Assembly (NCBI GenBank): GCA_049323655.1
Contig: JBMONO010000038.1
Coordinates: 108,867-172,866, forward strand
Direction of reading: 5' to 3'
Source: DB1 sp049323655
Lineage (GTDB): Bacteria; Desulfobacterota; Desulfobulbia; Desulfobulbales; SURF-16
DNA length: 64,000 nt
Of this stretch, positions 26,739 to 33,271 are shown one piece after another. Position 1 is the stretch's first letter, and each line of letters begins with the position of its first letter. The notes beneath the pieces were generated by a model that had not been told where the DNA came from, did no database searches, and saw only the letters and a program-made list of their open reading frames with translations. The translations under genes and the position numbers were made by a program.

Positions 26739-26873
26739 TCACTGTCCGGCGCGAACGCACCGCACGTAGTTGTAGTTGTCCTTAATGTAGTAGCTGACGT
26801 GGCCATAGTGGAAGTAGACGTACCACGCGTTGCCCGGATTGTAGGCGTCGGTGGACGACGACCAATAGGCGGA
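26739..26873 (-). repeat. DGR variable repeat 2 (VR2)
   Basis: A 135-base copy of the TR. The 18 TR Asn codons read D,Y,N,G,N,Y,Y,H,Y,H,S,Y,Y,I,D,N,Y,N here. The further changes (ACC to GCC, GAC to GCC, AAG to CAG) are also at TR adenines. No mismatch at C, G or T of the TR was found. Confidence 0.95.
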
Positions 26874-27218
26874 CGAGTTTGTGTTAGGAAAAGCCGCCGG
26901 ATCAATGGCTGGATTATAGCGGCTGTCATCGGTGATGGATTCCAGCTCCTTGACATTGGGCAGCCGCCAGTCGTCATAGCCACCCTCGGGCAGCTCCAGG
27001 GATTCGCAGTAGGCAAGGGCCTGCTGCCAGGTGCGGGTGCTATTGTCGTCCTCCCGCTGCCACATCAGCCCGGTGGCGTTATCAATCACCGTGCCGTCGC
27101 CGTTATCGGTATAATCACCGGCCAGGGCCGGCGCGGCGGCAAGCAACAGGACGGCGCAGGCGGCGATGCCGGCCCGGGCCGGGGCAAGGATTTTCTTGGT
27201 TGTCATCGTTTTTTTCAT
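26739..27218 (-). CDS. DGR target protein 2: secreted DUF1566 protein
   Basis: A 159-residue protein with a signal peptide (MKKTMTTKKILAPARAG..., hydrophobic core AACAVLLLAAAPALAG) and a DUF1566 domain (DNGDGTVIDNATGLMWQRED, CESLELPEGGYDDWRLPN, FPNTNSSAYWSSST). This C-type-lectin-like fold ends in the variable repeat and YVRCVRAGQ. AAGGAG six bases before the ATG at 27218 decides the start. It is the intact nearby target of the retroelement and is exported, so it probably displays a variable ligand-binding face outside the cytoplasm. Confidence 0.88.
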   Translation of the reverse strand: MKKTMTTKKILAPARAGIAACAVLLLAAAPALAGDYTDNGDGTVIDNATGLMWQREDDNSTRTWQQALAYCESLELPEGGYDDWRLPNVKELESITDDSRYNPAIDPAAFPNTNSSAYWSSSTDAYNPGNAWYVYFHYGHVSYYIKDNYNYVRCVRAGQ

Positions 27219-27298
27219 TGCTCTCTCCTTATTCATCAGTACCTATTTGTCGGGTTTCGGCCCGCATCTGCGTGGTTCATTGCCACACCCATCACCCA

Positions 27299-27330
27299 CC
27301 GCGTGGGCACGAAAAACCCGTGCCCACCCT
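27299..27330. repeat. REP-like palindrome, GTGGGCACG family
   Basis: GTGGGCACG - six-base loop - CGTGCCCAC forms a nine-base-pair stem. Members of the same family are at 29521-29548 (next to the avd stop), 32085-32110 and 32219-32243. They lie in gaps between DGR-associated genes. Confidence 0.7.
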
Positions 27331-27448
27331 ACCCGCTCGTTTTCGTCATTCCGGGCAAGCGGAGCGCGACCCGGAATCCACATCCACAACCACATCCCTG
27401 GATGCCGGGTCAGGCCCGGCATGACGGTGGGGCAACGCCGCCCCCCCC

Positions 27449-27510
27449 GACCAATCCGACCAATCCGACCAACAAGACCAATCCGACCAACAAGACCAAC
27501 CAGACCAATA
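27449..27510. repeat. Nonamer array downstream of the RT gene
   Basis: About seven nine-base units of the form GACCAATCC or GACCAACAA end ten or so bases before the RT stop codon at 27521. Same repeat class as those beside the VRs, although no VR is present here. Confidence 0.75.
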
Positions 27511-27520
27511 AGACGTCTTT

Positions 27521-29107
27521 TCACGCCGCCAGCGCCACTGACGGCGCATGGGCAAATGTCACCTTCTCGGTCAGCACCCGCCGCTTCAAGCGCTTGGTGG
27601 CCCGGCCGTGCTCGGCGATGACGGCGTAGGACAATCGCCGGCGCAGGGCCTCTTTTTTGCAGGCCCGCAGCCGCGCCAGCGGGAAGCCGCAACAGGGGCC
27701 AAGGCCGGGTCGGCCTTGCGGTCGCGCCTTCAGGCCGAAAAGGGCGGCGGCCCGTTCCGTCTGCTCGCCGAAGAACTCGACAAAGCGGCCGACCTGGAAA
27801 AACAGGCAATGGCCCGGAAAGCGGCGCAGGGCCCAGCCGTACTGTTCAGCCAGGCTTTTTGGCGCGGTCGGCTCATAACAGGGGTGAAGCCTCCCCTGAT
27901 TATCGACGGTGAAAAGTTCGGCAAGCCAGGGATGCCTCTCCCACAGGGAACGGACCAGCCGGAAGGAATCGGCGTGGCGGAAATGGCCGAGGTAGGAGGC
28001 CAGCACCTGGCGCAGCCCGCTCACACGTTCCGGCCGTGGATGGAGGATGGTGTAGCGGTCACGGCCGATGGCGCCTTCCACCACCAGCCGCCGCTTGAAA
28101 TCCCGCAGCCGGGACTTGAGATTGCCCACCACCCGGTTGCGCACCAGCCGGTAAGCGGGCCGGACGATGTAGCCGAGGAAATCCGCGCCATCGCTCACCC
28201 GTCGGCACACCGGCGGCGCCGCCTTCAGCGACAATGCCAGGCGATCGGCGAGAAAGGCCGCGATGCGCCGCCGCATGGAGATCAGCGTTTCCGGGCTTTC
28301 ATGGAGCAAAATGAAATCATCGACATAACGGAGATAAAAACGGCATTTCAGTTCATGCTTGATGAACTGGTCCAGCTCGTTGAGATAGACATTGGCGAAA
28401 AACTGCGAGGTGAGGTTGCCGATGGGCAGCCCCTTGCCCGGGGCAAGGTGGAAAAGCGACTTGCCGGGCGGCACCTGGGCAAGCAGGGCGGCATCGCCCT
28501 TGACCAGGTAATTGGTCGTGCAGTCAGCATCGAGAATGGTCCGGGCCAGGTCAAGGAGAACGGTCGAGGTCACATGACGCCGCAGGATGGCAAACAGGAT
28601 GTCCCGGTCGATGCTCATGAAAAAACTCTTGATGTCAAGCTGGAGAAACCAGCCGGGCCGGCGGCCGCCCCCGGTCAGCCGGTTCATGAACTCGGAAAGC
28701 CGCCGCACCGCGGCATGGGTGCCCTTGCCCTGGCGGTTGGCGTAGGAGTCGTGGATGAATTTCGGCTCGAAGATCGCTTCGAGCCGGGGTACCAGCAGAT
28801 GATGGACCACCCGGTCGCGGAAATCGGCGGCGAATATCTCCCGCAGCTTGGGGGCGGTGGTGACAAAGCAGACAGAGCGGGACGGGCGGTAGGAGCCGGA
28901 GGCCAGTTCTTCCCCCAGGCTTCGCAGGTTTTCCAGCACATCAACCTCGAAGCGCAGGGCGTTGACGGTCCCGCGCTTTCGTTTCCGGCAGGCAAGATAG
29001 GCCGCATGCAGGCAACGAAAGGCGGCAAGATCCCCATGATCACTTTCCGTCGCGAACGCACCGCACGTAGTTGTTGTTGTTCTTATTGTTGTTGTTGACG
29101 TTGCCAT
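27521..29107 (-). CDS. DGR reverse transcriptase with MutS-domain-I-like C-terminus
   Basis: Group II-intron-like reverse transcriptase of the diversity-generating class. It copies TR RNA into cDNA with errors at adenines, which then replaces VR sequence. Motifs: FRDRVVHHLLVPRLEAIFEP, GKGTHAAVRRL, LDIKSFFMSIDRD (first catalytic Asp), GLPIGNLTSQFFANVYLNEL (the IGxxxSQ signature of DGR RTs) and YLRYVDDF (YxDD). After the thumb, the last 110 residues (GHCLFFQVGRFVEFFGEQ, ERAAALFGLKA, CGFPLARLRACKKEALRR, YAVIAEHG) look like MutS domain I. The start is uncertain: the frame is open through the whole TR with no normal start codon after it. The ATG used here (29107) lies within the TR; a non-ATG start just downstream of the TR is equally possible. 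Confidence 0.9.
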   Translation of the reverse strand: MATSTTTIRTTTTTCGAFATESDHGDLAAFRCLHAAYLACRKRKRGTVNALRFEVDVLENLRSLGEELASGSYRPSRSVCFVTTAPKLREIFAADFRDRVVHHLLVPRLEAIFEPKFIHDSYANRQGKGTHAAVRRLSEFMNRLTGGGRRPGWFLQLDIKSFFMSIDRDILFAILRRHVTSTVLLDLARTILDADCTTNYLVKGDAALLAQVPPGKSLFHLAPGKGLPIGNLTSQFFANVYLNELDQFIKHELKCRFYLRYVDDFILLHESPETLISMRRRIAAFLADRLALSLKAAPPVCRRVSDGADFLGYIVRPAYRLVRNRVVGNLKSRLRDFKRRLVVEGAIGRDRYTILHPRPERVSGLRQVLASYLGHFRHADSFRLVRSLWERHPWLAELFTVDNQGRLHPCYEPTAPKSLAEQYGWALRRFPGHCLFFQVGRFVEFFGEQTERAAALFGLKARPQGRPGLGPCCGFPLARLRACKKEALRRRLSYAVIAEHGRATKRLKRRVLTEKVTFAHAPSVALAA

Positions 29108-29174
29108 TGTTGAAGTTGACGTTCCACGCGTTGTTCGGATTGTTGGCGTTGGTGGACGACGACCAATAGGTGGA
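29040..29174 (-). repeat. DGR template repeat (TR)
   Basis: Non-varying donor sequence. In the target frame it would encode STYWSSSTNANNPNNAW, NVNFNNGNVNNNNK, NNNNYVRCVRDGK and stop, with 18 Asn codons (AAC/AAT) where the targets vary. It ends GACGGAAAGTGA, against GACGGACAGTGA in every VR and the VR relic, the expected small difference between template and target 3' ends. It lies between avd and the RT gene on the same strand. Confidence 0.96.
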
Positions 29175-29548
29175 CGTTGTACCCGCTCACTTGCCGGCCT
29201 CATTTTAGAGGCCCTTCGCGGACCGATCCCGCAGGTACGGCCCGCTGCCCTTTCATGCCCGGCCACGACGGACGGGCGGAGCGGGCGCACAGTGATCGTA
29301 AGCGCGCTCCCCGGCGCACGGCGGCGCCGGGAATTCCGGCCCACCGGCCCGCCGGCCCCACCGCCCGTCCCGCTCTGTCTGCTTAGTAACTGTCCAGCAG
29401 CACCCCATCTGCGTCGCAGTCTCGCTGCGCTCGCTTAGCTGTCATCGGCCTGCCCGTGTACCATCAGCCGGTAGGGTGGGCAACCGCAGGTAGCCCACGC
29501 GGAAAAGAGAACGCCAGAACGCGTGGGCGCGATGAAGCCGCGCCCACC
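29175..29548. other. Non-coding stretch between avd and the TR
   Basis: About 370 bases with no supported gene. It is GC-rich and holds a GTGGGCGCG / CGCGCCCAC palindrome (29521-29548) abutting the avd stop and a related GTGGGC / GCCCAC pair near 29476-29505. The stretch just upstream of the TR (29175-29390) probably belongs to the TR transcript leader. Confidence 0.5.
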
Positions 29549-29899
29549 CTACCCAGGCTGCCGGCTCCTCAACCAGCCCTCGCTCTGCCTGCTGATCTCG
29601 GTGGCAAGCAAAGCCAGGCGCTCGAATTCCTTGAAACCGGCAAACGCCTTGACCTCCCGGGCCATGACGATCATGACCTTCATCTCCTCGCTGCCGTCGC
29701 GCAGCTCGGTGAGGCTTGCCACCTTGTCCGCCTGGGAATTGGCGCGGATGATGAGGGAAACAAGCCGCCGGGCCCCATGGCGCAGATCGGCGCCAATGGC
29801 GTACTTATGGTAGCGGGGGAAGCGACGCACCGCCTCCTCCACCGCCACCGCAAGCTCCATCGCCTTGCGAAAGATGGGCAGATTCTCATACCGCGCCAT
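29549..29899 (-). CDS. avd: Avd, DGR accessory variability determinant
   Basis: A 116-residue, mostly helical protein of the four-helix-bundle family (formerly 23S-rRNA-intervening-sequence protein) whose DGR members bind the RT and TR RNA. Features are MARYENLPIFRKAMELAVAV, FPRYHKYAIGADLRHGARRL and SLIIRANSQADKV, then a fourth helix FKEFERLALLATEI. It is basic and lies directly upstream of the TR and RT, the standard avd-TR-RT order. Confidence 0.9.
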   Translation of the reverse strand: MARYENLPIFRKAMELAVAVEEAVRRFPRYHKYAIGADLRHGARRLVSLIIRANSQADKVASLTELRDGSEEMKVMIVMAREVKAFAGFKEFERLALLATEISRQSEGWLRSRQPG

Positions 29900-29927
29900 G
29901 ATTTCCCCAATGTCCGACCGCCCAACC

Positions 29928-30008
29928 CGACCAATCAGACCAACCCGACCAACCCGACCAATCAGACCAATCAGACCAACCAGACCAAATTACCAAATCA
30001 CCAAATAC
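29928..30008. repeat. Nonamer array downstream of DGR target 3
   Basis: About seven nine-base units (GACCAATCA, GACCAACCC, GACCAACCA) followed by ACCAAATTACCAAATCACCA and then the target 3 stop codon. It is nearly identical in layout to the array at 26645-26738. Confidence 0.8.
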
Positions 30009-30013
30009 CCAAC

Positions 30014-30148
30014 TCACTGTCCGTCGCGAACGCACCGCACGTAGTTGTTGAGGTACTTATTGCCGTTGCCGACGTAGCCATTGCTGAAGTGGACGTACCA
30101 CGCGTAGTCCGGATAGCTGGCGTGGGTGGACGACGACCAATAGGTGGA
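30014..30148 (-). repeat. DGR variable repeat 3 (VR3)
   Basis: A 135-base TR copy. The 18 Asn codons of the TR read H,S,Y,D,Y,Y,H,S,N,Y,G,N,G,N,Y,L,N,N. All mismatches within these 135 bases are at TR adenines; the first non-adenine mismatch is in the codon just outside, which sets the repeat boundary. Confidence 0.95.
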
Positions 30149-31261
30149 CTGCTTTGTGTTAGGAAAATAGGTGGTATTGATGGTCGGTCCCGGATACGGC
30201 CGGCTGTAATCCACCAGCCCCACCAGCTCCTTTTTCGTCGGCAGCCGCCAGTCGGTGTAACCGGCCAGGGTGAGATCGCCGCAGACATCGACGCCGGTGG
30301 GGTTGTAGGAGGAATTGACGGTGCCGGAGGCCTTGTACCAGTTGGTGGAGCCATAGTCCCCCTGCTGCCACATCAGGCCGGTGACGTTGTCGGTCACCGT
30401 GCCGTTGCCATGATCGGTGTAGGCCGGCGGGTTGATGGTGTAATTGGCGTCCTGGCCAAAAAACGGCTCCCCCGGCTTGGGACAGGGAATGGAGGTGGAG
30501 TTGTTGTAGCAGACCGTCTGGCCGGTGTCGGGGAGGGAGGAGAAAAGCACGGGTTGCGTCGTCTGTTGTGCCTGCGCCAGCAGAACCCTATAATCGAGCA
30601 ATTTTTTGCTGTATTCAAGCAAAACTTTATCGAAAATATCCACTTGTACGCCAACTTCGGAACCCAACCCTGCGTACAGTTGCCACCAGGGGTCACTAAA
30701 CACATCAGCATCAAGCTCAAGGTACGCTTCAAGGTCAGCGGATGGCCCGGCGACCCCGTACAAAAACAAATTCAGTTCAGGAGATACATACGCTTTGGCA
30801 CCCGCATTCGCCGTAACCGATGGTTCCTGATAATCAAAACTGTATGCAAAGTCACTTATCGGATCCCACGCCCCATCGCTGTATCGCAATCCCGCGATAT
30901 AATCAGCATCCTGGCTCACACTCGCGGTCATGTTCAAAGAAACCTGACCATCAATGCCGACATACACTACCAATTGCGGATCAATGACAATTGGGAACCA
31001 CCCCACCCAAATGGTTAAAGCGGGAAGATCAGGAACGGCAATTTTCACTTTCTTATCGACAGAAAAAGAACCGCCGGCAGTGATGTTCAACAGCGAATCT
31101 TCCGTTACCTGATTTGCAAAATTGAGCTCGGTGACACTGTGGCCACGAATTTCCATATCAAAATCAAAATTGCTTTCAATATTGAGATGGCCGTTTGCCC
31201 TCACCTGATCCATTGTTGTTGCGGGATTCCCATCGTCATCATATAGTACAACGTCCTTCAA
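30014..31261 (-). CDS. DGR target protein 3, C-terminal part (DUF1566)
   Basis: A 415-residue frame beginning at a TTG. The first 230 residues are a beta-rich region (DMEIRGHSVTELNFANQVTE, AVPDLPALTIWVGWFP) followed by a helical linker (VLLEYSKKLLDYRVLLAQAQ). Then comes a DUF1566 domain (DHGNGTVTDNVTGLMWQQGD, GYTDWRLPTKKELVGLVDYS) ending in VR3. It overlaps the upstream frame (31258-31995) by four bases. Joining the frames gives a continuous sense (DVLSGF + SLKDVVLYDDDG), so the two look like one ancestral exported protein of about 660 residues split by a one-base shift at a TTTTCC run. Translational coupling, ribosomal frameshifting or a sequence error are all possible. Confidence 0.82.
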   Translation of the reverse strand: MKDVVLYDDDGNPATTMDQVRANGHLNIESNFDFDMEIRGHSVTELNFANQVTEDSLLNITAGGSFSVDKKVKIAVPDLPALTIWVGWFPIVIDPQLVVYVGIDGQVSLNMTASVSQDADYIAGLRYSDGAWDPISDFAYSFDYQEPSVTANAGAKAYVSPELNLFLYGVAGPSADLEAYLELDADVFSDPWWQLYAGLGSEVGVQVDIFDKVLLEYSKKLLDYRVLLAQAQQTTQPVLFSSLPDTGQTVCYNNSTSIPCPKPGEPFFGQDANYTINPPAYTDHGNGTVTDNVTGLMWQQGDYGSTNWYKASGTVNSSYNPTGVDVCGDLTLAGYTDWRLPTKKELVGLVDYSRPYPGPTINTTYFPNTKQSTYWSSSTHASYPDYAWYVHFSNGYVGNGNKYLNNYVRCVRDGQ

Positions 31262-31995
31262 GGAAAACCGGAAAGGACGTCACCAGGGCTCAACATCTGG
31301 CTCACGGAGATAGAGCAATTTTCAAGAGCCTCGGCAATGGTTGCCTGCTCGGTTGCCAAGAAAACAGTATCGCCAATTTGGTACCTGTCGACAACACGAC
31401 GCAGGGTGCCCTGGGGCGTGGTACGCGAGACACCAAAAACGAGAATCTCCCCGGCTGTTACATCCTGAAGCTGAGGTGTCGTTGCCTCAAAGATAAAAGT
31501 TTCGCCATCCGGCGAGACTTCGGAAAGGCTCTGGATGGTTTGAGTGTCAATAACTTTTGTTGTTGCCGGGATGTTCACATAACCAGCACCCAGAACGGCT
31601 GTTGTGTATGTGAACCGGGTTGCAGTCGGATTGGCAAATTTCCAGCGCTTGACAGGAGTGGTGGCACCGGCAGGGAGCTGGCTGTCGGACATGCCATATT
31701 CAAAATACGGCTTCCCATCATCCGTCACCCCGTCGGCGTTGGCCACCGTCACGGTGGACGGCGACACCGAATCGATCACCACCTTGACCGGGGTGAGCAG
31801 GACATCGGTGGAGATGTTGGTTGCCGAGACATCGAGATAGCTCTGCTTGGTGAGGCGGTCGTAGAGCAGGCGGCCGGGGTTTATTTTCACCATGGTGGTG
31901 ACATCGGTTTCGGCCCAGGCCGCGGATGCGAACAAGAACAGGCACAGCAGCAGGATAGCGCCGGCCCGCCAGGTATCATTCCCCCATTTCTTCAT
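31258..31995 (-). CDS. Signal-peptide protein, N-terminal part of split DGR target 3
   Basis: A 245-residue frame with a clear signal peptide (MKKWGNDTWRAGAILLLCLF, cleavage after SAAWA). A beta-rich region follows (MVKINPGRLLYDRLTKQSYL, DVSATNISTDVLLTPVKVVI) resembling extracellular repeat modules. It ends SPGDVLSGFP at a TGA that overlaps the next frame. No DUF1566 is present, and the domain sense continues into the next frame. If the frames are truly separate, this product would be secreted without its variable domain. Confidence 0.7.
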   Translation of the reverse strand: MKKWGNDTWRAGAILLLCLFLFASAAWAETDVTTMVKINPGRLLYDRLTKQSYLDVSATNISTDVLLTPVKVVIDSVSPSTVTVANADGVTDDGKPYFEYGMSDSQLPAGATTPVKRWKFANPTATRFTYTTAVLGAGYVNIPATTKVIDTQTIQSLSEVSPDGETFIFEATTPQLQDVTAGEILVFGVSRTTPQGTLRRVVDRYQIGDTVFLATEQATIAEALENCSISVSQMLSPGDVLSGFP

Positions 31996-32274
31996 TTTTT
32001 CCTCTCCTTATCTTGTCTGTCGATGATGGCAAAAATCGCTATCGCGGCCGCGGGCCGGCATCCCATGCCGGTACGGCAGAACCGCGTGGGCACAAAAACC
32101 CGTGCCCATCCCACCCGCACCGGCAAATCTGTATAAACCATCCACATCAGTAGGGTGCGCAACGGCTTTTTCGTTGCGCGCGCAGAGACGGAAGCCGTCG
32201 GCGGGATCAGTGCACCGCGTGGGCACGGCAGGGCCGTGCCCACCAATTCCGTGGTCTTTGTGGTTCATGGAGAG
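31996..32274. repeat. Cluster of REP-like palindromes
   Basis: Three inverted repeats lie in this gap: GTGGGCAC / GTGCCCAT at 32085-32110, TGCGCAACG / CGTTGCGC near 32156-32180, and GTGGGCACGGC / GCCGTGCCCAC at 32219-32243 (11-base-pair stem, three-base loop). No gene is visible. They separate the DGR target 3 region from the PEP-CTERM gene. Confidence 0.65.
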
Positions 32275-32838
32275 TTACTCCCCGCCCCGCCGGCGGCGGG
32301 CCGCGCCATAGAGGCCGGCCAGGCCCGAGCCGAAGAGCAGCATGGCGGCCGGTTCCGGCACCGGATCGGCGCCGCCGGTTGGGGCGGCGGCGAGGTCGAT
32401 GTTGAAGATCCGGGCGGTGCTGCCGGCCACCTCATCGCCATTCCAGATCAGCCCCCAGTCGAGGGAGATGGTCTGGCCCTGCCAGGGGGTCAGATCGAAA
32501 ACGACCTGGCCGCCGCCGCTGCCATCAACAAACCACTGCTCGGCGTAATCGACATTGAACTGGAGGTAGTCACCGGCGTCGTCATCCCCCAGGGCGAACT
32601 CATAATCAAATGACAGGCTGACGGCGTTTGCCGCGACGTCGAAAAAGTCATTGTAGAAATAGAGGGCGGCGTCGCTCATGTTCTCGGTGAAGCTCACCAC
32701 CCCGCCGCTCTCCACCACGCTGCCCGGCTCGTTCTCCAAGACCGAGAAGCCGCTCAGATCCACCGGCACGGCCCGGGCCACCCCGGCCAGGGCCAACACC
32801 GCCATTCCACCAACAAAACCCGCGATCCGCTTTTTCAT
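32275..32838 (-). CDS. PEP-CTERM sorting domain protein
   Basis: A 187-residue exported protein with an N-terminal signal peptide (AGFVGGMAVLALAGVARA) and a C-terminal PEP-CTERM signal: VPEP, then the membrane helix AAMLLFGSGLAGLYGAA and RRRR. The family is exported and processed by exosortase, often with exopolysaccharide production. The middle is beta-rich (VSLSFDYEFALGDDDAGDY). Exosortase is not in the window. Confidence 0.88.
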   Translation of the reverse strand: MKKRIAGFVGGMAVLALAGVARAVPVDLSGFSVLENEPGSVVESGGVVSFTENMSDAALYFYNDFFDVAANAVSLSFDYEFALGDDDAGDYLQFNVDYAEQWFVDGSGGGQVVFDLTPWQGQTISLDWGLIWNGDEVAGSTARIFNIDLAAAPTGGADPVPEPAAMLLFGSGLAGLYGAARRRRGGE

Positions 32839-33271
32839 GCCTTGTCTCCTTACGATAGTGAGGCCCGCACCCGGGCCGTTTTTTTGAGCTGGACGCCATC
32901 ACCTGACAAACTCAGGTTGGCATCAGCAATTTTGATGCCTCACGAGAAGAGAAGAGAAGAGAAGAGAAGAGTCAACTATTTGAAATTATTGCTTTTTATG
33001 TGGCGAATCGCGCCGGCCCGGACCGTCCGCGCCAAGGCCGATGGAGCAACTTTTCCGGAAAACCGGACAGCCGCACCGGCAATCGCCGCGGCCGGGAACG
33101 GACCGCCGCCGCGTCAGGCGAGGAAAATACAGTGAGGAAAGCGCCACCCGGGCCGGCATTTTCCGCAAAAACGGAAACCTTTCCTGACAGGAAAAACATC
33201 GTTTGAGGAGACGGGGCGCGGCTGACGCGCCGATGCCCAATGGAACAGCCGCCAGCGGAACGGGGCCGTTT
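32839..33271. other. Non-coding stretch with a pentanucleotide microsatellite
   Basis: About 430 bases without a supported gene between the divergent-looking PEP-CTERM promoter side and the end of the kinase gene. It contains a 28-base run of GAGAA repeats at 32944-32971, about 105 bases upstream of the PEP-CTERM start. Five-base repeats of this kind can vary in length. Open frames here are shadows. Confidence 0.5.

Noticed and set aside
29178..29344. N-terminal extension of the RT frame upstream of the TR
   Set aside because: The translated part is Arg-rich and overlaps the TR leader; no RT homology lies there, so it is unlikely to be coding.
26645..30008. Nonamer arrays as a CRISPR array
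   Set aside because: Units are nine bases, contiguous, without spacers; no cas genes are present.
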